The notes under the pieces: model-generated
What the model saw: the letters and a program-made list of their open reading frames with translations, nothing else
Told to the model about the DNA's origin: nothing
Databases searched by the model: none
In this document: positions 47,401 to 53,536 of the stretch, one piece after another
Layout of the letters: each line of letters opens with the position of its first letter
Numbering within the stretch: position 1 is the first letter of the stretch
NCBI GenBank assembly: GCA_027563935.2
Contig: CM050450.1
Location: 8,911,957 to 8,975,956 of the forward strand
DNA: 64,000 nucleotides
Direction: 5' to 3'
Source of the DNA: Costus lasius
Taxonomy: Eukaryota; Streptophyta; Magnoliopsida; Zingiberales; Costaceae
Made by a program: the position numbers and the translations under genes

Positions 47401-49730
47401 GATTGCTTTCATCCAAATTTGGACTCCAAACATGAAAGCATAATCAGGATTTTTCATATTTTAAGACCAAGAAAAATGGTTTAAAGTGGATATTGTCCAA
47501 CAAACCTCTAAGTTTAAAGGCTCTTGTAAGGAGGCAAACAATTAGCAACAACTACAATGATTAAAAAAAAAGAAACGATTAAGAATCATGAAGAAGTAAT
47601 ACTAACAAAAATCATAAAGAATCCGGTGTGTGCACCCTAATTAAAGTTGCAACTTGCACGACAACAAATTGTATCACCTATGAGATGGAAGAAGAATAGA
47701 AAGAATAGCTATTATTGCTCTGCAAGAAAAAGAAAAATTCATACTACAAACATAAAAATGCATGAAGAGTAGAAGTCTACTAAGAAGAATAAGAGTCAAC
47801 TATGATAGAAAAAAAAAATTGTCTCTGCCGTTCTATGCTTGGCCAGAAAAATAATAATCACCAGAAAGCTACTAACCATTTTTACTTTGGCACCACGGAC
47901 AAATAGAAGTTTTGCATTTGTCCCTGATTTTCCTCATGAGAGCAGTTTTCATAGACATATCAGCTTTAGGATTTCTCATTTTCTTCAGAAAAGTCTTTCG
48001 ATCATTTTCTGGCAGAAGTATCCTACTACATGCCTAAAAAGCCAACATGATTTAATAAATAAATTCAGGTTGAAAAATAAGTTGACATAACACTCAGGAA
48101 TGACTGAAGCCTAATCATACCACGTCCATATTACTAAGAAAAGATTACAATATGAATATCAATTACATTAAAAGCTATCTACAACATCTAAAATCCAACA
48201 AATAAAATTCTTCTCTGTTGTTGCCGTTGAAACATTCTAACGTGTGCACCATCCAGAGGGGAACTAGGCAGCTACGCTATCAGACAAAACTTTCAACTAG
48301 ATTCAGTATGAATAAAAAAATAAGATAGACTTGTGTATGTATTCAAGGATAATAACACTGTGAAGGTCAATCATTTGCTTGCAGATTATGTTAGTATAGA
48401 TCCTATTTGTTTTCATTTGAATTACTATAATGACGACATACAGCATACAGCACTTTGGTATCTAAATACTGTGAAAATGGTAGATTGTTAAACCAACACC
48501 AATTTAGAAACAACTTAACTGATTTTGAAGTGGTAATATTCAGAACTAAACTCTCATGACAAGATACTAGCTCAATTATATGCACATATTGCAAAATGTA
48601 GATGCACATAAATCAACATGACTTTAATACACAAAGAGACCTTTGCAATGACTTCTATAAAAGAACAGTGTACCTTGCAGATGCACTTCAAGACGTTCAG
48701 AATAGAATTGAAATAGCCAACATTAAAAACAGGAAGTGTTAGCTTTAGATGTCCAAAATGTCCAGGACACTCGGTGAAATTGCCATGGCATGTTGCACAA
48801 AGTCCAACCTTGTTTGCAGCACCCTAAAGTAATAATGGAAAAAGAACAATATAACAATCGGTATACATCAAACAAAGAATGATCCTATAAAATTATAACA
48901 CATAAAATAAACAAGAATGAAGTAGATGAAGGATCTTGGTTTTCACTAAAAAATACTATCCCTAACGAAGGTATGGGTATTGGGTTGTCATTCCTATTTT
49001 TTTTAGGAAGGACATTGTTTAGAAAATTAACTGCATACACTTTCCAATAAATCCAATAATGATTAATAGATTTAACTAATCAGGCAATGCATCTTCATGA
49101 AGTAGCATGGATAAAATTGCTTACTGGCATCTTCAGTAATCACAATGTATCAACTAATGTATAAGGTTTTGATTTGTACTATTGCATCCGATTAGATCTA
49201 CATAGATGTGCTAGAACTAAGATTCAAGATATCAATCTATACGTGTACCAATATACCAATACATATACATGCTCCGTTGTATAGTCCATGGTCATACCGG
49301 TGAACAAGTCCATCGATCTATACATATCAATCGATACCAAATGGTGCCGCCACATGGTACCAATGCCACGTACCAATCGTACATATCAGTTGATATCAAA
49401 TGGTGCTGACGCATGCTGAGAATAACAATAAGAGCTTAGGAATCGAAAGATACCATCCGAGGATCAAGCAAACCATTCTCCACAGGTTTCAAATCGTAGC
49501 CATAGATTCTATTGTTCCAAACCTGCACTTCCGATAGTTTTCGTATCTCCTCGCCGGAGAAGGTGCTAAATCGAATACTTTTGCTGCATCAATTACGACT
49601 AGAATTAGACCTCTCAGTTCGAGAGAAAATCAAGACATTCACATGAGTTCGCAACATACATTCTTCGAGGGCCAACGTCCTCGATATAGGGTTCTTTGGT
49701 GCAACGTAATTTCTCCTCCCGCCGAGCCAT
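3151..49730 (-). CDS. NRPC1: RNA polymerase III largest subunit (RPC1/NRPC1), 5' 17 exons, 3' end outside window
   Basis: This is the catalytic largest subunit of nuclear RNA polymerase III, which transcribes tRNA, 5S rRNA and other small RNAs. I joined 17 exons totalling 2,538 nt (846 codons), all in phase and without stops. Visible marks: an N-terminal clamp with zinc ligands ([14 protein letters not shown] at residues 76-89; C116-C119; CPWC at 162-165); the switch/rudder-side block with the [20 protein letters not shown] motif (exon 8); the [10 protein letters not shown] active-site loop with metal-A aspartates at about 487, 489 and 491 (exon 11); and the [19 protein letters not shown] start of the bridge helix (exon 17). 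[11 protein letters not shown] after the active site and ELWTGKQLF are typical of Pol III, not Pol II, IV or V. The family is near 1,390 residues, so about 540 remain off-window. The introns are hugely expanded by transposons. All splice junctions fit GT-AG except intron 12 (GC-AG). Confidence 0.95.
3250..5723. other. NRPC1 intron 16
   Basis: AT-rich, with no gene of its own. It holds a 54-bp tandem duplication at 4,101-4,208 and copies of the GTACC-rich dispersed repeat near 4,640-4,710, 4,970-5,030 and 5,390-5,470. Confidence 0.7.
4101..4208. repeat. 54-bp tandem duplication
   Basis: Two copies (4,101-4,154 and 4,155-4,208), each starting CACGAGTACATGAACTAGGC, differing at a few positions. 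The minus-strand frame reading [18 protein letters not shown] twice is a translation of this repeat, not a gene. Confidence 0.9.
5724..5915 (-). CDS. NRPC1: NRPC1 exon 16
   Basis: 64 codons: [20 protein letters not shown], then [20 protein letters not shown]. GSKGSxxNISQMxACVGQQ is the conserved funnel/pore motif of multisubunit RNA polymerases. Confidence 0.96.
6241..6475 (-). CDS. NRPC1: NRPC1 exon 15
   Basis: 79 codons: [20 protein letters not shown], then [20 protein letters not shown]. GFSIGIxDV and QPGC are Pol III funnel-domain landmarks. Acceptor ATTTCAG, donor GTAAGG. Confidence 0.94.
8383..8447. repeat. Compound (CA)n(TA)n microsatellite
   Basis: About 14 CA units (8,383-8,410) are followed by about 18 TA units (8,411-8,447). 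Confidence 0.97.
10117..10454. mobile_element. Left part of probable TIR DNA transposon split by a retrotransposon
   Basis: Begins CTTGTTCACTTGGATGGAAA, an imperfect inverted match to the end near 20,255 (on the minus strand CTCTGTTTACTTTGAGGGAT). Both ends continue into purine-rich stretches rich in GGAAAGAAAA-like runs. The chromovirus at 10,455-20,011 separates the two halves. I see no transposase; after removing the insert the element is only about 0.6 kb, so it is likely a non-autonomous or MITE-like copy. I did not find a convincing target duplication. Confidence 0.45.
10455..12573 (+). repeat. 5' LTR of Tekay-like element
   Basis: Starts TGTTACGTGC and ends GGGACGTGACA, next to the primer site. 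The start is a near-palindrome (TGTTACGTGC-CTT-GCACGTAA). A perfect 8-bp-arm palindrome around a CACGTG G-box lies near 10,550. The sequence is colinear with 17,911-20,011. Confidence 0.93.
12579..12590 (+). other. Primer-binding site
   Basis: TGGTATCAGAGG, 11 of 12 bases of the initiator-Met-tRNA primer site, five bases after the 5' LTR end. Confidence 0.88.
12804..13733 (+). pseudogene. gag N-terminal and capsid part, broken
   Basis: The N-terminus is rich in tyrosine and glutamine repeats of the [10 protein letters not shown] type. An in-frame TAA at 13,125 sits where the repeat predicts CAA. After [20 protein letters not shown] the frame shifts near 13,360; the true continuation reads [20 protein letters not shown], then [13 protein letters not shown] tandem duplication of about 132 bp follows (13,471-13,602 and 13,603-13,733), repeating the [14 protein letters not shown] region. 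The second copy lacks one base. Confidence 0.85.
13712..14299 (+). pseudogene. gag C-terminal/nucleocapsid segment
   Basis: An open stretch of about 195 codons. It holds the end of capsid ([24 protein letters not shown] in frame) and two zinc knuckles, [14 protein letters not shown] and [14 protein letters not shown], which bind RNA during particle assembly. It ends in TAA at 14,297; the following codons stay in the same frame into protease, so this stop may be a CAA-to-TAA change and not the natural gag end. Confidence 0.85.
14315..14932 (+). pseudogene. pol: aspartic protease
   Basis: [12 protein letters not shown] is the catalytic Asp motif; [11 protein letters not shown] is the second conserved protease block. 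It is in frame with the upstream gag segment. The frame breaks near 14,920, and the pol linker ([14 protein letters not shown]) continues in another frame. Confidence 0.88.
14940..15880 (+). pseudogene. pol: reverse transcriptase, broken
   Basis: [20 protein letters not shown], then after a one-base shift near 15,195 [34 protein letters not shown] and FIDDNLIYS. The catalytic Asp pair is kept, with Asn after it where Ile is usual. In-frame stops lie at 15,629 (TGA for expected Trp), 15,716 (TGA for expected Trp in VVEW) and 15,878 (TAA for expected Gln). It cannot give a full product. Confidence 0.92.
15884..16260 (+). pseudogene. pol: RNase H
   Basis: [18 protein letters not shown] and [15 protein letters not shown] carry the RNase H catalytic pattern, followed by [11 protein letters not shown] and [12 protein letters not shown]. 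The frame is lost at the TGA at 16,100, where ALKIW-RHYLYG is expected; a small deletion moves the downstream part to another frame. Confidence 0.88.
16099..17826 (+). CDS. pol: RNase H end, integrase and chromodomain (open, 575 codons)
   Basis: An uninterrupted frame. Residues 1-60 finish RNase H. Integrase follows: an HHCC zinc region (HPGTTKM...CLTCQQ), then the catalytic core with Asp in YVTMDF, Asp in ISDQDTRF and Glu in [12 protein letters not shown]. The C-terminal GPF/Y module has [21 protein letters not shown] chromodomain-like end reads [20 protein letters not shown], then [19 protein letters not shown], the part that in chromoviruses directs integration to certain chromatin. The ATG is internal to the original polyprotein, so this is a surviving open remnant. 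Confidence 0.9.
   Translation: MTHYLYGVVFEIFTDHKSLKYLFSQKELNMRQCRWVEFLKDYDYTIEYYQGKSNMVARGVMTHLQVAPMELIRHMAALGVDIIDKTEHGVMTIMVAESPLMSKVIECQPEDWYLQTIISKRKRPEFSQDSEGVIRYRDRLCVPESVKEELMIEAHKSRFAIHPGTTKMCKDLQKSYWWETMKKNVEEYVSRCLTCQQVKAEHRKPPGKLQSIPLPEWKWEYVTMDFVSRLPKTEWKRDSIWVIVDRLTKLAHFIPISTTYFVDKLARMYCKEIVRLHRVSASIISDQDTRFTSKFWGSLHKALGTQLRFNIAYHPQTDDQSERTIQTLEDMLRACALDFSGNWEVHLYLAEFAYNNSYHSSIQVEPFEALYARRCRSPVLWDEGSERQVLGVEMLDHDAEQVQLIRKRLLTAQSRQKSYADRRRRDLEFEVGDHIFLKVTTVKGAARFGYRGQLAPRYTGPFEILERIGPVAYRIALPPAYSNIHNVFHVSMLRKYMRDPSHILQDPYPGLRHDVTYQETRVEILERKKHRLRNKVIRVVKVRWRNHSENEATWEPEDEIARTCPYLFPRRDEYE
17900..17910 (+). other. Polypurine tract
   Basis: GGTGGAAGGAA directly before the 3' LTR, where plus-strand DNA synthesis starts in LTR elements. 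Confidence 0.85.
17911..20011 (+). repeat. 3' LTR of Tekay-like element
   Basis: Starts with a perfect palindrome (TGTTACGTGC-AAG-GCACGTAACA) and ends GGATGTGACA before the CTCCC target duplication. It differs from the 5' LTR by scattered substitutions, small indels and loss of about 16 bp of the G-box palindrome. Confidence 0.93.
20012..20256. mobile_element. Right part of probable TIR DNA transposon
   Basis: Continues the sequence interrupted at 10,454 after the CTCCC duplication. C/T-rich, ending CCCTCAAAGTAAACAGAG, the imperfect inverted counterpart of the left end at 10,117. Confidence 0.42.
22253..22346 (-). CDS. NRPC1: NRPC1 exon 14 (isolated 94-bp exon)
   Basis: Encodes [17 protein letters not shown], then [12 protein letters not shown]. 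This matches the family block between LxxGTLG and NRGFSIGI and keeps phase with both neighbours. It is stranded between introns of 17.9 and 15.8 kb. Acceptor TTGAAG is weak (no clear polypyrimidine tract); donor GTATAA. Confidence 0.88.
22687..22714. repeat. 28-nt poly(A) tract
   Basis: An unbroken run of A. It could be the tail of an old retroposon, but I see no clear body or target duplication beside it. Confidence 0.9.
23489..24781 (+). mobile_element. Solo LTR (1,293 bp)
   Basis: Begins TGTTAGGCCC, ends GGGCATGACA and is bounded by CCTAG at 23,484-23,488 and 24,782-24,786. No internal region remains, as expected after recombination between two LTRs. It is GC-rich against AT-rich intron. 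Plus orientation is inferred from TATA-like boxes (CCCTATAATAG near 23,885; CTATAAAC near 24,026). A hairpin with 8-bp arms (CGGCGGCG/CGCCGCCG) lies at 24,033-24,053. Open frames inside are not genes. Confidence 0.82.
24880..26632 (-). repeat. 3' LTR (complete, 1,753 bp)
   Basis: Inner end GTGCATCATA abuts the polypurine-tract complement CTCCCCCACCC (26,634 on). The outer end is TGTTATGGGC. The part from about 25,523 matches 31,249-32,384; the 24,880-25,522 part has no counterpart in the other LTR. Confidence 0.82.
26680..26850 (-). pseudogene. pol: chromodomain remnant
   Basis: The minus strand reads [20 protein letters not shown], then [15 protein letters not shown], and in the next frame LWQFEEE. 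This is the pattern of a chromovirus chromodomain (hydrophobic core, aromatic residues, acidic end), frame-shifted near its last third. Confidence 0.7.
27070..28195 (-). pseudogene. pol: integrase, broken
   Basis: The zinc-binding part at 27,755-28,195 reads [20 protein letters not shown], then CLICQQDK. The core is interrupted, with [19 protein letters not shown] carrying the catalytic Glu around 27,450. The C-terminal [13 protein letters not shown] lies near 27,100. Frame changes separate the blocks. Confidence 0.87.
28196..28519 (-). pseudogene. pol: RNase H, broken
   Basis: The minus strand gives [20 protein letters not shown], then [13 protein letters not shown], a TGA (28,354-28,356) where Trp is expected, [30 protein letters not shown] and a TAA (28,250-28,252) where Gln is expected. 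Confidence 0.8.
28520..29749 (-). pseudogene. pol: reverse transcriptase, broken
   Basis: [39 protein letters not shown] and [14 protein letters not shown] in one frame; [19 protein letters not shown] and [12 protein letters not shown] (catalytic Asp pair intact) in another; then [19 protein letters not shown] frameshift near 29,075 separates the finger and palm parts. Confidence 0.92.
29750..30157 (-). pseudogene. pol: aspartic protease segment
   Basis: [19 protein letters not shown] holds the catalytic DTGAS. The frame starts just after the zinc-knuckle stop at 30,170 and is open for about 135 codons before shifting into the RT linker. Confidence 0.87.
30158..31240 (-). pseudogene. gag, broken
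   Basis: Capsid block [13 protein letters not shown], then [20 protein letters not shown], with the single zinc knuckle [12 protein letters not shown] interrupted by TGA at 30,170-30,172. The N-terminal part contains a helical [12 protein letters not shown] region and at least two frame changes between about 30,780 and 31,010. The gag resembles that of the element at 51,013. Confidence 0.87.
31249..32384 (-). repeat. 5' LTR, truncated (about 1.14 kb)
   Basis: Colinear with 25,523-26,632 but missing the U5-side part. gag sequence starts almost at once to its left, so the deletion also removed the leader and primer-binding site. Confidence 0.8.
32920..33480. repeat. Diverged AT-rich tandem repeats
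   Basis: Several degenerate copies of a unit containing TGCTTCCWAAAAAGAAAAAT, then AATAGGGTG, TAAGAAAATGTCAAAAAA, GGAATTAAGAATTTTAAGA and CTCTAAACACCTTAAG. Boundaries are approximate. Confidence 0.6.
34088..34220. repeat. Purine tract with pyrimidine counterpart
   Basis: A run of A, then (GGAAGAAGAA)-type purines to about 34,172, followed after GCGAATGC...GCATTC by TCCTCTTCTTCCTCTCCTT. The halves are partly complementary and could fold back. Confidence 0.7.
36101..36313 (-). repeat. 3' LTR (213 bp)
   Basis: TGTTATGATTC to GGATCCGTAACA. Near-identical to 38,547-38,759. Confidence 0.92.
36375..37805 (-). pseudogene. gag with three in-frame stops
   Basis: One frame from [20 protein letters not shown] to a C-terminal zinc knuckle [14 protein letters not shown] (about 36,480-36,520). 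The N-terminal 70 residues are charged and predicted coiled-coil. The capsid part has [20 protein letters not shown] and [20 protein letters not shown]. Stops: TGA at 37,116 region after EPNLT (Trp expected), TAA after SSLE near 37,030 (Gln expected), TGA after KATKTE near 36,737 (likely Arg). All three fit single transitions. Confidence 0.88.
38547..38759 (-). repeat. 5' LTR (213 bp)
   Basis: TGTGAGAATTC to GGATCCGTAACA. I could not match the adjacent minus-strand sequence (GTGGTCTGACCTGCC) to the common initiator-Met primer site, so another tRNA may be used. Confidence 0.88.
40239..40431 (-). CDS. NRPC1: NRPC1 exon 13
   Basis: Encodes [20 protein letters not shown] and on to [14 protein letters not shown]. 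Acceptor TTCTGCAG, donor GTGATC. It ends one base into a glycine codon completed 17.9 kb away in exon 14. Confidence 0.9.
40922..41110 (-). CDS. NRPC1: NRPC1 exon 12
   Basis: 63 codons: [20 protein letters not shown], then [20 protein letters not shown] and TPAILK. The only donor that keeps the ILK-P junction is GC (AAG|GCAAGA), so intron 12 is GC-AG. Confidence 0.9.
41633..41690. repeat. 22-bp tandem repeat (2.6 copies)
   Basis: AGACCATTGGTATCTAATATCT twice, then a partial third copy, in NRPC1 intron 11. Confidence 0.92.
41828..41968 (-). CDS. NRPC1: NRPC1 exon 11 (active site)
   Basis: 47 codons, phase 0. Holds the universal [10 protein letters not shown] loop, whose three aspartates bind catalytic Mg2+. 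The following [13 protein letters not shown] identifies Pol III. Confidence 0.97.
42070..42211 (-). CDS. NRPC1: NRPC1 exon 10
   Basis: Encodes [20 protein letters not shown], then [18 protein letters not shown], the strongly conserved FNRQPSLH motif. Acceptor ATGCAG, donor GTATGC. Confidence 0.95.
42287..42435 (-). CDS. NRPC1: NRPC1 exon 9
   Basis: Encodes [20 protein letters not shown] and on to [19 protein letters not shown]. NGPDxYPGAN is a family landmark. Donor GTAAGT; ends two bases into a codon. Confidence 0.93.
42517..42717 (-). CDS. NRPC1: NRPC1 exon 8
   Basis: 67 codons, phase 0. Contains VEYINSEAP, then [20 protein letters not shown] and [11 protein letters not shown], among the most conserved RPB1/RPC1 segments (template-strand contacts). 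Confidence 0.95.
42718..46266. other. NRPC1 intron 7 (3.5 kb)
   Basis: AT-rich, no gene seen. It contains the 360-bp perfect duplication and several GTACC-rich dispersed repeats (near 43,080-43,220, 43,800-44,060, 45,290-45,440). Confidence 0.75.
43881..44600. repeat. Perfect 360-bp tandem duplication
   Basis: 43,881-44,240 and 44,241-44,600 are identical as far as I can read, with ATTAGT microhomology at the junction and at both edges. Confidence 0.95.
46267..46366 (-). CDS. NRPC1: NRPC1 exon 7
   Basis: Encodes [20 protein letters not shown] and on to APPFKCL. The NEDxxT...N block follows PSV in the family. Acceptor ATTTCAG, donor GTGAGC. Confidence 0.88.
46451..46563 (-). CDS. NRPC1: NRPC1 exon 6
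   Basis: Encodes [20 protein letters not shown] and [13 protein letters not shown], the conserved RPC1 'PPVxIRPSV' block. Donor GTCTGT is weak but keeps phase into exon 7. Confidence 0.9.
46665..46846 (-). CDS. NRPC1: NRPC1 exon 5
   Basis: Encodes [16 protein letters not shown] and on to [15 protein letters not shown], a clamp-head region. Acceptor GAATGTAG, donor GTAGAC. Phase joins exon 4 after one base. Confidence 0.88.
47877..48033 (-). CDS. NRPC1: NRPC1 exon 4
   Basis: Continues the clamp: [20 protein letters not shown], then [13 protein letters not shown], the second zinc-type cysteine pair. Ends one base into a glycine codon that is completed by exon 5 (NG-VVKK). Confidence 0.9.
48674..48823 (-). 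CDS. NRPC1: NRPC1 exon 3 (clamp zinc motif)
   Basis: Exactly 50 codons, phase 0. Carries [20 protein letters not shown] and the [13 protein letters not shown] stretch; its C/C/C/H residues bind clamp zinc in the RPB1/RPC1 family. Confidence 0.93.
49454..49583 (-). CDS. NRPC1: NRPC1 exon 2
   Basis: Encodes [20 protein letters not shown] and on to GLLDPRM, the conserved RPC1 block before the zinc site. Acceptor TGATGCAG, donor GTATCT. Intron 1 is only 76 bp. Confidence 0.92.
49660..49730 (-). CDS. NRPC1: NRPC1 exon 1 (start codon)
   Basis: Translation begins [20 protein letters not shown] and ends in PRR plus two bases. [12 protein letters not shown] is a conserved plant RPC1 N-terminus. Donor is GTATGT. 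The ATG at 49,730-49,728 is the first in-frame one. Confidence 0.9.
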
Positions 49731-50100
49731 CGCAGCGGAACAGAGGACGAAGGAATCGAAGGTTCTTGATAAAACAAGAGGTTTCTCTTATTACGCTGCT
49801 ACGATCGCAAACTTGCCCTCAGCTTCCACTGAGTCCGCCTGATAGAGAAAGAAAAAGGCGTTGGGATCTACAGAGATGAGACGAGACAATGCAATATCAA
49901 ATTACAGACGAGCGAGCCGGAGGGCGAAAAGATGCGCTCTAGCGGAAGTTGCCGAAGGTGAGGGTTGGGGTTTTAAGCGAGAGGTAATTGGTTAACTCTT
50001 TTTAAGAGGATAATTTGGTAAAAGAGGGTTTTTAATCGAGAGGTAAGTTGCTTAATTTTTTTAACCTTTTTAAGCGGATAATGGATAATTTAAATATTTT
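49731..50100 (-). promoter_or_regulatory. NRPC1 5' leader and upstream region
   Basis: Upstream of the start codon the minus strand has a C/T-rich leader (to about 49,930), typical of plant housekeeping genes, then AT-rich DNA with a short internal duplication of a TTTTAAGCGAGAGGTAAT-like motif (49,970 and 50,030). I cannot place a transcription start or TATA box with confidence. Confidence 0.35.
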
Positions 50101-50724
50101 CATGAATCTCAAATAAAAATATATTTTAATTTAACTATTATTTTTAATTATTTCACTTGTATGCCGCATGTAGGAGGGGCAAAATAATCAAACGGAATTA
50201 ATCTAATCCTTTTTAGAAAATTTTAAGCGCCCTAAGGACTTAAAAGTTTTTTTTGAAGGTAAGGCTAATTTCTAGTATAAATATAACGTCATTTAGTGAT
50301 GGCGACTAGAAGAGTGTGATAAAAGAAACCCTAAACAATTTGCTTTCGATAAAATAAAAAGTATTTATTATTACTTGATATTCATAATACAAGATACATT
50401 TGTATACACAATATTATATAATGTATAATTAGTAATTTATAATTAGTAAGTGGTACAATCAGGTAACTTAGGACTAAGTCCTATAGGGTTAATATTAACA
50501 ATTTCAAGCGATCATCTTCTAAGCAATGTGACCCTCTCTTCTTCTCCTTACCTGGGAAGTAGTTTATAGGGGTATTCATAGTTCAGTTAATCAAATCATA
50601 ACGCAACATTTTATCTTGAATAGAAATTAGAAATTATTGATTCAGCAAAAATATAAACTATTTTTGAATCAAAAAATTGATTAATCAAAATTTTCATTTA
50701 AAATCATCGGATTTTAATTAACTG

Positions 50725-50730
<6 letters not shown>

Positions 50731-50772
<42 letters not shown>
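50731..50772. repeat. (TA)n microsatellite
   Basis: About 20 TA units in the intergenic region. Confidence 0.95.
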
Positions 50773-50773
<1 letters not shown>

Positions 50774-51012
50774 GGTAAGGCCTGAATTCTCTTTGTGTTG
50801 AAATTTTTATATATTAACTCAATATCAAATTCGGGTGATTAACCGGAGGTCAAACCAATCCCGAATCAAATCTCAACTATCTTCTCGAAAAACCATCTAT
50901 TGAGTGAATTGATCGGTTTAGTTAACCCCTAGATTTAGGTCAGTTGATTAACTACGTTTCAGCGGTTCTCTAGTTTTTTTTTTAACACCCCTAATAGTTC
51001 CTCCACTCGTAG

Positions 51013-52094
51013 TGTCACGCCCCGGTCGGATCGGCCTGAAAACAGCCCTTAACCGCTGTCTCAGGACTATCCAGCGGAACACCGGAACGCAACTCTCCCT
51101 AGGGTTTCCGACCCGAAATTTAGAAACCCTAATTACCCCGATTAATTTTTATTCCCAAAATACAATTCGCACGGAGAACCCTAACCCTAATTTAGGAAAT
51201 CGAACCTCAAATCAAAATTACCTCCGGTCAAAATCAATTTTGACCGCTAAATCGCCGAATCGAAAATCTCCGCTCGAATCACGCTTGGCTGACGTCTGCC
51301 TACGTCTGTTGTCCAATCAAAATCGAATTTCTTCGCTGACGGAAGCCTTGCGTCAGCGCTTCCGATTTCGATTTCGTTTTAGAAATCAAAACTCAATTTG
51401 CCGTTGACCGTTTCGCGTGTTGACTTTCACCTCGTTTCGAACGCCCGACGCGTTCGAAACTCGCGTCGTCTTCTTTGTTCGTCCAAAGCCGAGCGCCGCC
51501 TGCGCTCGCGACTCGCCGTCCTCCGCCGACGTCCGCGTTGCCGGGAACCTCGCCGAAGACGACGATAAATAGCGCCGCGAACTCAGAAACAGGGGAGAGG
51601 AGCTTTGAGAGAAATCGAAGCTTTATTCTATCGTTCGAAGCTTACAAACTCTCGTGGATCCGACGACCCCTGCCGCCGTCCGGTCTCCCTCTTCCCTCCC
51701 TCGCCGGTCGTCCCCTGACGCCGGTTACAATTCTCTCTCTCTCACATAGTACTCGCTGGCAGAGTTGATGAGGATGCCGATCCGCTTAGCTCCGGAACCT
51801 CCTCTCCTTTTTACGCCACAGCCGCCACCTCGACGCCTATTTTGGGCGTGCAAGCTTTGCGCGTCCGCGTCCGCCGCCTGTGAACGCGTTCACCACGCGC
51901 GTCCGCTTCTCCCGCCGGTGTCGTCGACGCCATCCGCTACTCCCCCGCTCGCGTCCGCGTCCAACGCGTGCGGAGACGACGAAGCAAAAGCTTCGTTTGT
52001 CTTTTGCACGGTCAACCCCCTATTTGACCCTGTTTTTCCCTTCTTCGGGCTTGGCATTGGGCTTGGGCCGAACCGGCCTGACCCAGGCCTGACA
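51013..52094 (-). repeat. 3' LTR (1,082 bp)
   Basis: Colinear with 53,537-54,609, including GTTGACTTTCACCTCGTTTC and CGGTTACAATTCTCTCT blocks. It carries a 10-bp extra stretch near 51,525. Confidence 0.92.
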
Positions 52095-53359
52095 ATTCTC
52101 CCCCGCCCAACTTGGACATCACCCTCGATGTCTCTAACGGGCGGATCTTGCAGAACCATCGCTCCGATTCTCATCGCCCCGATCCGACACTGCTGCGCGC
52201 CCATGGCAGTGTGTGGAACTACTTGCAGTGATCCAATCCGCGGTTGCTCGGTATCCTCGGCCTCCTCGGCTGGATCATGTGCCGCTATCGCCATGAGCTT
52301 TTGCTTGCTAGGACAATCCTTTACCCAGTGAGGACCGCCGCACCAAAAGCAACCCTGTGGCTTTTGCTCCCGTCGTCCCGGTGAACCCTTGTTCTGCCGG
52401 TAGAATGGTCTACCCCTCTCTAGAACTCTAGCTCCCGGCGGTGTCCGTGGGGAGCCGCGCTGAGAGCCGTGCTTTGGTGGTGTCCTGGATTTCTTTGGTG
52501 GTGCTGGTTTGAAATTTCTGTTATCCACCAGAGATTCGGCCACCGCCGTAGCCGCCCTCCAGTCAACTGGCTCGCGACGTCGGACCTCCGTTTCTGCCCA
52601 TGGTTGAAGGCCCCGGAGGAAGAAATACCTCCTATCGTCCTCCACCATGCCTGGAAGCTCCAGCATCAAACTGGAGAAAGCCCTGACGTACTCCTGGATC
52701 GAGCTTGTATGCCTCAGCCGATCCAGTTTGCCACGCGCCTGGTCCGCCGAGTTCCCGGGAAGAAACTGCCGCTGCAGTTCCTCACGAAAAGTCTCCCAAG
52801 TCCAGCTAGTAGTCCCTGATGTAGAGCCGACTTTGGTTCGCCACCAAAGTTTCGCGTCGCCTGTGAGATAGGCGATGCACACCTGCACCCGATCTCCTGC
52901 AGAAATATGGTTAGCTGAAAACAATTGCTCCATATCCCAGATAAAGTTTTCGACCTCTCTGGATGATCGAGCCCCCCCGAACGTCGCTCGGTCTGGCACG
53001 CGCATCCTCGGTTTGGGAGCCTCCTGCTCCACCGGTGCCGCTGCTGATTGCGATACTTGCGCTAGGGCTAGGCGCAGTACCCTAACTTCTGCGTGCATGT
53101 CTTCCTTCATGCGAACCATCTCCCCTGGCAGATGGATCAGACCCTCCACGGTCTGTTGCATGACCTCGATCTGCAACCTCTGTTGTTCGATCTGCAACCT
53201 CTGCTGCTCGATTTGCAACCTCTGTTGCTCGATCAGCAATTCCTGATCCTCCACTGTTTTCTGAAGGCTTTCCACCTGTGGAATCATCCCATTGCCTCCA
53301 CCACTGGCCAAACCGAGCACCTGCTCGATCTGAGTGATGCGATCACCCTGGTTCACCAT
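51890..53359 (-). CDS. Retrotransposon gag, open (about 489 codons)
   Basis: Start chosen at 53,359, the first ATG (MVNQGDRITQIEQVLGLASG); the frame is open further upstream through the primer site but without an ATG. A heptad-like glutamine/leucine coiled coil of repeated LQIEQQR units (about residues 45-75) is followed by capsid: [43 protein letters not shown] and REELQRQFLPGNSADQARGK. A basic linker and a zinc knuckle CFWCGGPHWVKDC follow. There is no stop at the expected gag end: the frame runs through the polypurine tract and about 200 bases of the 3' LTR. Gag would form the particle and bind RNA. No in-frame stop or shift was seen. Confidence 0.88.
   Translation of the reverse strand: MVNQGDRITQIEQVLGLASGGGNGMIPQVESLQKTVEDQELLIEQQRLQIEQQRLQIEQQRLQIEVMQQTVEGLIHLPGEMVRMKEDMHAEVRVLRLALAQVSQSAAAPVEQEAPKPRMRVPDRATFGGARSSREVENFIWDMEQLFSANHISAGDRVQVCIAYLTGDAKLWWRTKVGSTSGTTSWTWETFREELQRQFLPGNSADQARGKLDRLRHTSSIQEYVRAFSSLMLELPGMVEDDRRYFFLRGLQPWAETEVRRREPVDWRAATAVAESLVDNRNFKPAPPKKSRTPPKHGSQRGSPRTPPGARVLERGRPFYRQNKGSPGRREQKPQGCFWCGGPHWVKDCPSKQKLMAIAAHDPAEEAEDTEQPRIGSLQVVPHTAMGAQQCRIGAMRIGAMVLQDPPVRDIEGDVQVGRGRIVRPGSGRFGPSPMPSPKKGKTGSNRGLTVQKTNEAFASSSPHALDADASGGVADGVDDTGGRSGRAW
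53140..53240 (-). repeat. In-gene 21-bp repeat (coiled coil)
   Basis: The gag gene repeats a 21-bp unit about three to four times, encoding LQIEQQR heptads. On the plus strand CGATCTGCAACCTCTGTTGT-like copies start near 53,167, 53,188 and 53,209. Confidence 0.85.
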
Positions 53360-53522
53360 CTCCTCAGGATCAGCCGTCTCCTTGGCTTTTCCTTTATCCT
53401 GCCTGGGCCGGGCGTCCTCTGACGCTCCTCTAGCAATATGGGTGATTTTCTGGAACTTCAAACCTTTCCTTACCTTCGAGGGTGAAGCTGAAGGTGCCGT
53501 GTTTGCTGTAACACGTTTGCCT

Positions 53523-53532
53523 GCTCTGATAC
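53523..53532 (-). other. Primer-binding site (partial)
   Basis: The minus strand reads GTATCAGAGC after the LTR end, matching the 3' ten bases of the initiator-Met-tRNA primer site. The first two bases differ from the usual TG. Confidence 0.75.
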
Positions 53533-53536
53533 TTGT

